Of a stretch of DNA of 12,212 nucleotides, positions 1 to 6,448 are shown piece after piece (position 1 is the first letter of the stretch; every line of letters starts with the position of its first letter). The DNA is from CBFHOS01 sp965657645 (GTDB lineage Bacteria > Pseudomonadota > Alphaproteobacteria > Puniceispirillales > Puniceispirillaceae). Both the position numbers and the translations under genes were made by a program. The DNA is taken from assembly GCA_965657645.1 (NCBI GenBank), contig CBFHOS010000040.1:1-12212 (forward strand). Direction: 5' to 3'. The notes under the pieces were generated by a model. It was not told where the DNA came from and made no database searches. It saw only the letters and a list, made by a program, of their open reading frames with translations.

Positions 1-29
1 TAGGCGGAACATGATTGTGAGAGGCGTTT

Positions 30-623
30 ATGTCCGATAGCCAGACCATTGATACTTACAATAATAATGTTGCGCGCTACCGTGATCTGGTTGACGGACA
101 AGGCATCCCAAAAGGCCTGCCGTTATTTCTCGACATGGTGCCGGCTGGTGGTGATCTATTGGATTTTGGATGTGGCCTCGGCAATTGCGCACATTTCATG
201 GCCCAGCATGGCTATAAAGTTGATTGCATTGATGGCTCCCGCGAAATGGCAAAGGCCGCCAATGATTTGTTTGGCCTGTCGGTGACTGTGGCCTCGTTTG
301 GTGATCTGGACGCGGTCGCTCGCTATGACGGGATCTGGGCTAATTTCAGCCTATTACACGCGGGCAAGGCCGATTTTCCGAACCATATCGCCGCCATTCA
401 TCGGGCGTTGCGTCCGTCTGGCGCCTTTTTTCTGGCCCTAAAGCTGGGCGAAGGCGAAAAGCGTGATACGCTGGGCCGGTTCTATGCTTACTATCAGCGC
501 GACGAGCTTGAGACGATATTGGCGGCGGCGGGTTTTAGCGTCACCGATGTAACAGGCGGATCAAACAAGAGCATGGCGGGCCCGATGGAAGAATGGATTG
601 GCCTTTTTTGTCGCCGCGCCTAA
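30..623 (+). CDS. class I SAM-dependent methyltransferase, small
   Basis: A 197-residue cytoplasmic protein with the Rossmann-type methyltransferase fold. The glycine-rich SAM-binding motif I reads LLDFGCGLGN (residues 43-52). The acidic residue expected at the end of strand 2 is D68, in VDCIDGS. A later strand carrying NFSLLHA and the RALRPSGAFFLALK segment match the usual motif III region of the family. It should transfer a methyl group from SAM to a substrate that cannot be named from sequence. The ATG at 30 is preceded by GAGAGG at 19-24, a good Shine-Dalgarno. The next gene starts 89 bases downstream on the same strand, so co-transcription is possible but not shown. The fold is secure; the substrate is unknown. 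Confidence 0.88.
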   Translation: MSDSQTIDTYNNNVARYRDLVDGQGIPKGLPLFLDMVPAGGDLLDFGCGLGNCAHFMAQHGYKVDCIDGSREMAKAANDLFGLSVTVASFGDLDAVARYDGIWANFSLLHAGKADFPNHIAAIHRALRPSGAFFLALKLGEGEKRDTLGRFYAYYQRDELETILAAAGFSVTDVTGGSNKSMAGPMEEWIGLFCRRA

Positions 624-712
624 TAATGTTGCCCGGTCATTGTCTTGGCCATGCTAACTAGATTCACATGCCCCTGCGGCACCACAAACAAATCGCCATT
701 GGGGCCTGCTAT

Positions 713-1924
713 ATGTCAAATCCATCTTTAGGCACGCCGTCTCCAAGCGTCACCTATCTCTTGTTGATCGCACTCCTCACATCGATTGGCGCTTTGACTA
801 CTGACATAATGTTGCCGGCGCTTGGTGAACTTGGCACTGATCTTAATGTCGCGAATATGAACAACACCACGATCGTGGTGACCGCGTTCTTTTTGGGCAT
901 GGCATTTGGCCAGATGGTGGCGGGGCCGATGTCGGATAGCTGGGGCCGCAAGCCGGTGGTTCTTGGCGGCTATGCCCTATTTGTGGTTGGCGCAATTCTC
1001 TCCATGACGGCGGAAAGCTGGAACATTATGGTTCTGGGACGGGTCCTACAGGGGCTTGGGGCGGCGGCACCGCGGGTCATTACGATGGCGATTGTTCGTG
1101 ATGAATATCAAGGCCGGGTGATGGCCAAGATCATGTCCTTTGTGATGGCTGTATTTGTGATTGTGCCAGTGCTGGCGCCGATGCTGGGCCAGGTGATGAT
1201 TTATATTGGGGGATGGCGCGCAACATTTGCCGCGTTGATCGTTATCTCAGGCGTTACCGCTCTGTGGTTCCATCTTTCAATGCATGAAACCCTGACGCCG
1301 GAGAAAAAGCGTCCCTTTGCTTTTACCCCTATTATCAAGAGCTGTTGGCAGATCGGGCATATTCGCCCAACGATGCTTTATATGATGGCGATGGGTTTCA
1401 TCTCCGGTCCGTTCATTGGCTATCTCGGCACGGCCCGCCAGATTTTTCAGGATATTTACAATGTCGGTGATGCCTTTGTGTTTTATTTCGCGGTTGGCTC
1501 GATTGCCTTTGGTGCGGCCTCATTGCTCAATTCAAGACTGGTAATGCGCCTTGGCATGCGCCGCCTGTGTAATCTCGCCCTTATCGTACAGACCCTGTTG
1601 TCGGGTGGCATGTTGGGAATGATGTTGCTTGGCGGATACGACCCTAGCCTTACCGGTACCATGGTATGGATGCTGGCATGCTTTTTCTGCCTCGGTATGG
1701 TGTTTGGCAACATCAATGCCTTGGCGATGGAACCATTGGGCAAGATGGCGGGCGTCGGCGCGGCCGTCGTTACGGCCGGTGCCACATTAATATCACTGCC
1801 GCTAGGCTATATCGTGAATATCAGCTTTGACGGCACCATCACCACTTTGGTCGCGGGCTTTGCCGTGATGGGCGGCATTGCCCTGTTACTCACATCATTT
1901 GACCGCAACAACAAATCTGGTTAA
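713..1924 (+). CDS. MFS multidrug exporter, Bcr/CflA (DHA1) type
   Basis: A 403-residue inner-membrane protein with about 12 hydrophobic segments, the normal size for a 12-TM drug:proton antiporter. Helix 1 carries D31 in TTDIMLPAL, as in Bcr/CflA proteins. MFS motif A is GPMSDSWGRKPVV (71-83), and motif B follows as R110, Q113 and G114 in GRVLQGLGAAAPR. The family exports small toxic compounds such as bicyclomycin, chloramphenicol or sulfonamides; the substrate here is unknown. The frame is open from 668, but that start would add 15 polar residues and has no ribosome-binding site. The ATG at 713 has GGGG at 701-704, eight bases upstream, so I use it. The gene converges on the copper-type cluster. 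Confidence 0.9.
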   Translation: MSNPSLGTPSPSVTYLLLIALLTSIGALTTDIMLPALGELGTDLNVANMNNTTIVVTAFFLGMAFGQMVAGPMSDSWGRKPVVLGGYALFVVGAILSMTAESWNIMVLGRVLQGLGAAAPRVITMAIVRDEYQGRVMAKIMSFVMAVFVIVPVLAPMLGQVMIYIGGWRATFAALIVISGVTALWFHLSMHETLTPEKKRPFAFTPIIKSCWQIGHIRPTMLYMMAMGFISGPFIGYLGTARQIFQDIYNVGDAFVFYFAVGSIAFGAASLLNSRLVMRLGMRRLCNLALIVQTLLSGGMLGMMLLGGYDPSLTGTMVWMLACFFCLGMVFGNINALAMEPLGKMAGVGAAVVTAGATLISLPLGYIVNISFDGTITTLVAGFAVMGGIALLLTSFDRNNKSG

Positions 1925-1947
1925 TCCGGCGTGCCCTACCCCCGGCC

Positions 1948-1983
1948 AGGCGGCACCAGAGGCTAGGCGGCACCAGAGGCTAG
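1948..1983. repeat. 17-bp tandem repeat, two copies, between convergent genes
   Basis: The unit AGGCGGCACCAGAGGCT occurs at 1948-1964 and again, identical, at 1965-1981, followed by two further matching bases. It fills most of the 55-base gap between the MFS gene and the convergent minus-strand gene. The stop codon of the minus-strand gene (1980-1982) lies at the edge of the second copy. The match is exact. No coding role is evident. Confidence 0.85.
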
Positions 1984-2411
1984 ACAGTAGTGGTGGCGAT
2001 GGCGATGCCAGCCAGAACCAAAACCAGCGAGCCGCGGCCAATCATCGTCGCCATTTTTATGACCTGCATAGAGGGCGGCAAGCCCTGTTTACCACGGGCC
2101 GACAGGTGATAATTAACATAGCCAATCGACGCCAATAATCCGGTGGCACCAAGCAATTTCATATGAAACGCCCAGCCAATATCCATGCCACCATAGATGG
2201 CATAGGCAAGGACAAATCCCGTCACCCATAATGTGACGATGGCCACGAGGCTAAGACGTGCCAAAATCATCGAGGCCGCTTGAACCGGAGGCGCGGGTGG
2301 TACCTCTGCCCTTTTATGGGCCGCCGCCAGAACACCGCCAGCGATACCGCCGCCGCCTGCAAGAAACAGCGCGAAATAGTGGAAAAACTTCATAATAACG
2401 ATCAATGACAC
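1980..2411 (-). CDS. small four-helix membrane protein, CopD/HemJ-like
   Basis: A membrane protein of about 143 residues with four predicted helices: the N-terminal KFFHYFALFLAGGGG segment, LSLVAIVTLWVTGFVLAY, HMKLLGATGLLASIGYVNYH, and a C-terminal GSLVLVLAGIAIA. The WAFHMKLL entry into helix 3 and histidines near the membrane faces resemble the CopD/HemJ/DUF2269 group, some of which bind heme or copper; this is a loose resemblance. It is the last gene of the cop-type cluster, 65 bases after copD. The frame is open to 2537, but that would overlap copD. A GTG at 2411 has GGGAG (2419-2423) at good spacing; the ATG at 2393 is an alternative with no clear ribosome site. The gene is probably real; its function is inferred only from context. 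Confidence 0.65.
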   Translation of the reverse strand: MSLIVIMKFFHYFALFLAGGGGIAGGVLAAAHKRAEVPPAPPVQAASMILARLSLVAIVTLWVTGFVLAYAIYGGMDIGWAFHMKLLGATGLLASIGYVNYHLSARGKQGLPPSMQVIKMATMIGRGSLVLVLAGIAIATTTV

Positions 2412-2476
2412 GACATATCTCCCAAACCCAAAAACTATTCCTTTACCCAACCATGGATGATCGCGGTTGAAAAGGA

Positions 2477-3364
2477 TTATAAAATGGGCAGGGCGAGCGA
2501 TGTTGTTAACAAAGACGTAATGCCAAGGATGCAACACGCAAGCGTGGTTTCATATTTAATCGATGATGCCAGCCCAGCGCGCGCGCCCTCATCGCCGGCC
2601 ATTAACCGCGGGACAAGGCGCAATTTATTGAGCGCGGCCAGCCCCAGCATTGCCGCCACCAGCGCGATTTTAACCAGCAAGAATTGGCCGTAGCTGGAGC
2701 CAAATAATTGTGATGGTGAGCCAACTAGGACATAGGCATACCCCATGCCAGAGACCACCAGCCCCCCAACCAGCACCAGCGCATAGCGCCCGAACCGATG
2801 GGAAACCCCCGCCAATATATCCAGCGGCACATCATCATTGCAGAGCCGCAACAGCGGCAATAAAGCGCCAAGCCAGAACACAATGCCCAAAAGATGAATG
2901 GCCAGCAAAATCTGTAACAAGGGTGCATCAATGGTGGCGTGACCAACGCGGGTAAAGGCCAATAGGGTGACAATCACACCCAGCCCGCCGCCAATATCGC
3001 CAAGAGTCCACCGCCCTGTGCCGCGCGGCAAACTAGTCCCCGCCACCAACAGGATCAGGCCAAGTGACTGGAGCATAATCGCCGCACCGGCTGGGCTATC
3101 GATAACCAGCCCGACCAACATAAGATCAAAGACACTAGCGAAATCGCCGCCCAGACTCCCGCTTATCACGAATAGTGACAGGATGGATAGCACGAGTGCC
3201 AGAGACGCCATGTTACGGCATCTGCGGCGCAGTGACTTTGTGATAAGTGAGGATGGCATATCGCCGCCGAATACCAGCAAAAACAAATGCCCACCAGCGG
3301 ATAGCATTATACTGAGATAAAGGACGAATTTCACCGCGGGAACAATAACAGCCCAGATTTCCAC
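2477..3364 (-). CDS. copD: copper resistance protein D (CopD domain) inner-membrane protein
   Basis: A 295-residue polytopic inner-membrane protein with about eight hydrophobic segments. The C-terminal hundred residues form the CopD domain, starting at HRFGRYALVLVGG (about 189) and including SSYGQFLLVKIALVAA and a basic NKLRLVPRL. H26, H142, H157 and W164 lie at membrane boundaries, where the family keeps likely copper ligands. CopD works with CopC in copper handling, uptake in several species and resistance in others; direction cannot be read from sequence. It begins with GTG at 3364, supported by GAGGGG eight bases upstream, and lies 39 bases after copC. It has the short CopD form and is not fused to a CopC domain. 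Confidence 0.88.
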   Translation of the reverse strand: MEIWAVIVPAVKFVLYLSIMLSAGGHLFLLVFGGDMPSSLITKSLRRRCRNMASLALVLSILSLFVISGSLGGDFASVFDLMLVGLVIDSPAGAAIMLQSLGLILLVAGTSLPRGTGRWTLGDIGGGLGVIVTLLAFTRVGHATIDAPLLQILLAIHLLGIVFWLGALLPLLRLCNDDVPLDILAGVSHRFGRYALVLVGGLVVSGMGYAYVLVGSPSQLFGSSYGQFLLVKIALVAAMLGLAALNKLRLVPRLMAGDEGARAGLASSIKYETTLACCILGITSLLTTSLALPIL

Positions 3365-3403
3365 TATCCTGTCCCCTCTGCGGTGCGTGCTGGCTAACGT
3401 GCC

Positions 3404-3763
3404 CTAGTCGGTAATAACAAAACTAAAATCGCCCTTGATGAGATGCCCGTCCCCGCTCATCGCCCGCCATTTAACGGTGAATTGGCCCGCGGGTAATTGC
3501 GGTATCGGGGCGCTGTGCTCCACACCCTGAACACGGTCTAGCGCCTTGCTAAGATCAATCAAATCCGAACCAGCGGCATCATTTTCCACGGACAATTTTA
3601 TCACTGTTGCCGGCTTGGCAAAAACCAAACTTATGCCATTAGGCGCCGCCGATAACACCGCTCCATCAACAGGGTTGGTCGAGGAAAGCGGTGAATGCGC
3701 AATCGCAATACCCGGCATTGCCGCCATTACAAGAACGAAAAATGTAACCAGAAGACGAAACAT
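3404..3763 (-). CDS. copC: periplasmic copper-binding protein CopC
   Basis: A 119-residue CopC-domain protein. Residues 1-22 form a signal peptide ending in AIA, so the mature protein starts at H23, as required for the Cu(II) site of CopC, which uses the N-terminal amine and His1. The other expected ligands are present as D105 and H107 in SGDGHL, which are positions 83 and 85 of the mature chain. No Met-rich Cu(I) loop is seen, so it is probably a Cu(II)-only CopC. The frame is open from an ATG at 3778, but the ATG at 3763 has GAGGG five bases upstream and gives a normal signal peptide, so I prefer it. It lies 24 bases after the DUF4396 gene and 39 bases before copD, a clear operon. Confidence 0.9.
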   Translation of the reverse strand: MFRLLVTFFVLVMAAMPGIAIAHSPLSSTNPVDGAVLSAAPNGISLVFAKPATVIKLSVENDAAGSDLIDLSKALDRVQGVEHSAPIPQLPAGQFTVKWRAMSGDGHLIKGDFSFVITD

Positions 3764-3787
3764 AAATACCCTCACCATCGGCCTGGT

Positions 3788-4231
3788 CTAATGACAGGCC
3801 TTACCAAGTGCCTTTAGCCGCCAGTAATTATAGGGAAGCGGCGCCAAAAATCCGGCCAAAAGCATGATCGGTATCACCCACCATGTGAGGCGTGCACCGC
3901 CGGTCAACAAAACATCAACCACATTCATCGCCACCTCCATCGCAACCATCGAAATCAGCGACATTCCCAGCGCTGTTTTCACCGCAAGGCCAAAGCGCAT
4001 CTGACGGCTTAGGATAATTGTTTCCAGAATGATCGACGTAATCAGGCCATTAATAACAGCCAGTGTCATGATATAAAGCGTTGGCCACGGGATCCCGGTA
4101 AATTGGAAATAGGCGATGGTTCCCATATCACCAATGGCACAGCCAATCAGGCACCACATGGTGTTGTAACTCGCCCGCCGCCAGCTGTGGCGGCAATTCC
4201 AGTCAATATTCATGATAGCAGACGCACTCAT
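3788..4231 (-). CDS. DUF4396-like four-helix membrane protein
   Basis: A 147-residue protein with a short cytoplasmic-type N-terminus and four hydrophobic segments, at about 26-46, 50-72, 82-106 and 115-134. The WCLIGCAIGDMGT stretch (26-38) and the C-terminal PYNYWRLKALGKACH match my recollection of the DUF4396 family; this was not searched. Candidate metal ligands are H15, C27, C31, D35 and the terminal C146-H147 pair. Its function is not established. As the first gene of a run with copC and copD it may take part in copper transfer, but this is inferred from position. ATG 4231 is supported by AGAAGG seven bases upstream. The copC start lies 24 bases after its stop. Confidence 0.78.
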   Translation of the reverse strand: MSASAIMNIDWNCRHSWRRASYNTMWCLIGCAIGDMGTIAYFQFTGIPWPTLYIMTLAVINGLITSIILETIILSRQMRFGLAVKTALGMSLISMVAMEVAMNVVDVLLTGGARLTWWVIPIMLLAGFLAPLPYNYWRLKALGKACH

Positions 4232-4348
4232 AACAAAACCTTCTCATTGGCGGTATAACGACCGCACTTCATACATATTAACGCGGGCCTATTTACGCAA
4301 GACCCGACGACATTTCACCACATCATGGCCCCGCGCTTTGCCCAAAAT

Positions 4349-4385
4349 TAATCGCACCATCTGGCTTGCCATAATGGTGCGATTA
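4349..4385. repeat. 12-bp perfect inverted repeat with 13-base loop
   Basis: TAATCGCACCAT (4349-4360) is exactly complementary to ATGGTGCGATTA (4374-4385), separated by 13 bases. It lies in the 264-base spacer between the nitroreductase gene (stop at 4496) and the DUF4396-copCD run (start 4231). On the minus strand the stem is followed by AATTTTGGG, a weak T-run, so it could be a terminator after the nitroreductase gene. It could equally be a leader hairpin or an operator for the copper-type genes. Confidence 0.75.
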
Positions 4386-4406
4386 TCAACTAAATTGTCA
4401 TGCACT

Positions 4407-4454
4407 TCACTTTGATTTGCACGCCACTGGGACATGCCCGTCACTTTGATATGC
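4407..4454. repeat. 14-bp direct repeat, 34-bp period
   Basis: TCACTTTGATTTGC at 4407-4420 recurs as TCACTTTGATATGC at 4441-4454, with 13 of 14 bases equal and starts 34 bp apart. Around the second copy an 8-bp inverted repeat, ACATGCCC (4432-4439) and GGGCATGT (4464-4471), can pair. Together with the neighbouring 12-bp inverted repeat this makes the spacer more structured than usual. Direct repeats about three helical turns apart could be sites for one regulator; no known operator is recognised. Confidence 0.55.
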
Positions 4455-4495
4455 TGGGCATTGGGGCATGTAGGCACATAGGCCGAATGCGCGGA

Positions 4496-5077
4496 TTATA
4501 TGATCGCACAAGCCTCGTCAAAATCAAGACGGGCTCCACGGTCCTTGATGTTGGCACCACTGCCATAACCAAGGCTCAGCAGAAAGCTCGCTCTCAAGCT
4601 CGTGCCCGCATAGAACATCTCATTAACTTTGCCAGCGTTAAACCCAGACATCGGACCACAATCGAGCCCCAAAGCACGGGCGGCAAGGATCAGATATCCA
4701 CCTTGTAGCCACGTGTTGTTGCTGGCTTGGGCGGCAATAGACTCATCGCTCTGCGCCTCAAAGGTCGCGACATCCATATGCGGTGATAATTTGCCAATCT
4801 GGGTGTAGAATTTCAAATCATGCGCAACAATTGCCACAACAGGTGCGCTGGCGATCTTTGGCTTGTTGCCATCGCCAACACATTCAAGAAGTTTGGCCTT
4901 CGCCTCTTCCGACTTCACAAAGGTAAGCCGCATGGGGCATGTGTTTGATGCGCTCGGGCCGAATTTTGACACTTCATAGAGCTCGTGTAACAGAGCATCA
5001 TCAACAGGCGTGTCGTTGAAAAACCGGTGAGTTCTGGCGTCAGCAAATAGCTGATCAATAAAAGCAGGACGTGACAT
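4496..5077 (-). CDS. nitroreductase-family flavoprotein, RutE/HadB-like (probable malonic semialdehyde reductase)
   Basis: A 193-residue cytoplasmic FMN-dependent oxidoreductase. The RTHR cluster (15-18) and FGPSASNTCPMR (39-50) are the FMN phosphate-binding parts. The central LQGGYLILAARALGLDCGPMSGF (124-146) and the C-terminal FDEACAII are characteristic of the RutE/HadB branch rather than of NfsB types. RutE reduces malonic semialdehyde to 3-hydroxypropionate in pyrimidine breakdown. No other rut gene is nearby, so the physiological substrate here is uncertain, and the symbol is left blank. Length matches the family. ATG 5077 has AAGGA five bases upstream. The gene is divergent from the TRAP operon across a 201-base spacer and is probably transcribed alone. 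Confidence 0.87.
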   Translation of the reverse strand: MSRPAFIDQLFADARTHRFFNDTPVDDALLHELYEVSKFGPSASNTCPMRLTFVKSEEAKAKLLECVGDGNKPKIASAPVVAIVAHDLKFYTQIGKLSPHMDVATFEAQSDESIAAQASNNTWLQGGYLILAARALGLDCGPMSGFNAGKVNEMFYAGTSLRASFLLSLGYGSGANIKDRGARLDFDEACAII

Positions 5078-5130
5078 ATAGTTCCTTGACGCGTTGAGCG
5101 TTTGACAAATGATTGCGTAATTTCACGAAT

Positions 5131-5159
5131 ATCAGACATTTCTAGTACAGATCAGTCAA
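5131..5159 (-). promoter_or_regulatory. possible sigma70-type promoter for the nitroreductase gene
   Basis: On the minus strand, TTGACT (5154-5159) and TCTGAT (5131-5136) are separated by exactly 17 bases. They match 5 of 6 and 4 of 6 bases of the -35 and -10 consensus. Transcription would begin near 5123, giving a leader of about 45 bases. This is a pattern match only. Confidence 0.3.
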
Positions 5160-5220
5160 ATTTAGCAAAAGAAACTTGATGAAACCCAAACAACACCGCA
5201 AGCTAATTGCCTAAGTAATG

Positions 5221-5249
5221 ATGCTGGCGTCTCGCCCCATAGCCAGCAT
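5221..5249. repeat. 8-bp inverted repeat in the TRAP operon leader
   Basis: ATGCTGGC (5221-5228) and GCCAGCAT (5242-5249) are perfect complements with a 13-base spacer, ending 29 bases before the TAXI start codon and upstream of its GGAGG ribosome site. It could be an operator or a leader hairpin that controls the transporter. No regulator gene lies next to it. Confidence 0.45.
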
Positions 5250-5278
5250 GCGATTTTATAAGGGGTGGAGGAAACAAA

Positions 5279-6337
5279 ATGACTAAATATATTTCAGCCA
5301 TTACAGCTGTGGCCATGCTTGGCGCAGGCGCGGGCACTAGCCTTACCGCACATGCGATGGCAAACCTTACAGCCGAGACCGCTGCACCTGGCTCTGCACC
5401 GGGCATTTCAGTTATATCTCTGTCTGAAGCTGCTTCAAAAACAGGTGTTGCTAATATTCAAGTCACACCCGGTCAGACTCTAACGAACTCTGTGCAGAAC
5501 GTTGCTGAGGGCAAGACTGATATTGCCGCGGCGCCATTTATCCTGCCATTCCTTATGTCCAAGGCTGTTGGCCCTTATGCCAAGCTGGGCAAAGAAAAAG
5601 GCGCAGAACTAGCGTCAAAAGTAGCCGCGCTTTACACCTATCGCATTTCTGTACAAGGCCTCTATGCCTATGATAGCAGCAACATCAATGGCTGGGATGG
5701 ACTGTCAGGAAAGCGTATTTTCAACGGCCCACCTCGCGGTGCCGCGCTGACTAACGCTCGCCTTCTTATCAAGCTGAATACCGGTCTTGAAGAGGGCAAA
5801 GGCTATACCGGCGTTCAGGTTAACTGGGGCCAAGCTGTTAAAACCATTCAGGACGGTTCAGCCGACGCATTTGTATTGCCGATGAGCTTTCCAGATGCTC
5901 GCATAACAACCGCATTATCATCAGGTTCCATGACTATATGGTCACTGCCAACTTCGGTCTATAACAGCGAAGCCTTTGTAAAAATCGGCAAGCTACCGGG
6001 TACAGTACCAACAACGCTTAAGGTATCTGAGATGGGCTATGGCGATGGCGTAACTGTTATATCTGAAGACGGTATCTTCCGGGGACCGGGCACAGTTGGT
6101 GGTGAAGTCGTAAATGTGAACATGGATTTTGACGTTGCCAAAGGCTTGACCAAGGCATTCATCGACAATCTTGACTCTGTTTATCGTCCAAAAGCACCGT
6201 TTATGTCGAACACATGGCATGGCGAGACCGACATTGCGTTGACTGACATGTGTGGTAACAACCCGATTAAATATCATCCGGGTGCCGTGGCCGCATGGGA
6301 AGAAGCTGGTTACACCATCCCAGATTGCGCAAAATAA
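5279..6337 (+). CDS. TRAP transporter solute-binding protein, TAXI family
   Basis: A 352-residue exported protein. Residues 1-26 form a signal peptide ending AHA (cleavage before M27; AMA at 26-28 is a second option). The mature part has the type II periplasmic binding fold typical of TAXI proteins: the substrate-side segment PGQTLTNSVQNVAEGKTDIA, a central GLSGKRIFNGPPRGAA that resembles the G-GSG-type anchor of the family, and the C-terminal KYHPGAVAAWEEAGY. Two cysteines near the end (MCGNN and DCAK) could form a disulfide. It captures a solute for the permease encoded next; TAXI substrates are often dicarboxylates or amino acids, but this one cannot be assigned. The start is firm: GGAGG lies seven bases before ATG 5279. 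Confidence 0.93.
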   Translation: MTKYISAITAVAMLGAGAGTSLTAHAMANLTAETAAPGSAPGISVISLSEAASKTGVANIQVTPGQTLTNSVQNVAEGKTDIAAAPFILPFLMSKAVGPYAKLGKEKGAELASKVAALYTYRISVQGLYAYDSSNINGWDGLSGKRIFNGPPRGAALTNARLLIKLNTGLEEGKGYTGVQVNWGQAVKTIQDGSADAFVLPMSFPDARITTALSSGSMTIWSLPTSVYNSEAFVKIGKLPGTVPTTLKVSEMGYGDGVTVISEDGIFRGPGTVGGEVVNVNMDFDVAKGLTKAFIDNLDSVYRPKAPFMSNTWHGETDIALTDMCGNNPIKYHPGAVAAWEEAGYTIPDCAK

Positions 6338-6355
6338 TAGTGCGTTCTTCAGGAT

Positions 6356-6384
6356 GAATGCTCGCTCCGATGGGGCGGGCATTC
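6356..6384 (+). terminator. strong intercistronic hairpin after the TAXI gene (attenuator or 3' stabiliser)
   Basis: GAATGCTCGCTCC (6356-6368) pairs with GGGGCGGGCATTC (6372-6384) over 13 positions, including two G-U pairs, with a three-base loop GAT. It begins 19 bases after the TAXI stop codon and is followed by TTCT rather than a long T-run. Such hairpins between binding-protein and permease genes commonly protect the upstream message or cause partial termination, so that more binding protein than permease is made. Confidence 0.55.
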
Positions 6385-6400
6385 TTCTGGGCCAACCTAT

Positions 6401-6426
6401 GGCAGAGCCGAATTGCCGACTCTGCC
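6401..6426 (+). terminator. second intercistronic hairpin before the TRAP permease
   Basis: GGCAGAG (6401-6407) and CTCTGCC (6420-6426) form a 7-bp stem with a 12-base loop, followed by CCATTTATTTGAG. It lies 22 bases before the permease start codon. It could be a weak terminator or a structure that limits translation of the permease. Both hairpins lie in the same 111-base spacer. Confidence 0.4.
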
Positions 6427-6448
6427 CCATTTATTTGAGAGTTCTCTT

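Noticed and set aside
668..712. Longer N-terminus for the MFS exporter
   Set aside because: The 15 extra residues are polar, lack a ribosome site and are not expected in the family; the ATG at 713 has GGGG upstream.
1878..2138. Plus-strand frame running through the 17-bp repeat
   Set aside because: It overlaps the end of the MFS gene and the opposite membrane-protein gene, has low-complexity composition and no ribosome site; it is a shadow.
2412..2537. Longer N-terminus for the last gene of the copper-type cluster
   Set aside because: It would overlap the end of copD by 61 bases and no ribosome site supports it; the GTG at 2411 has GGGAG at good spacing.
2967..3320. Plus-strand frame opposite copD
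   Set aside because: Its proline- and serine-rich translation is the antisense shadow of a membrane protein with clear CopD motifs.
4289..4477. Minus-strand frame of 62 codons in the nitroreductase-copper spacer
   Set aside because: No ribosome site before either Met, no recognisable family, and it crosses a perfect 12-bp inverted repeat and a direct repeat. Codon use is not absurd, so it is kept only as a possibility in the findings.
5102..5130. Plus-strand promoter with a perfect TTGACA for the TRAP operon
   Set aside because: At 17-base spacing the -10 would be ACGAAT, only three of six consensus bases, so the TTGACA alone is not enough.
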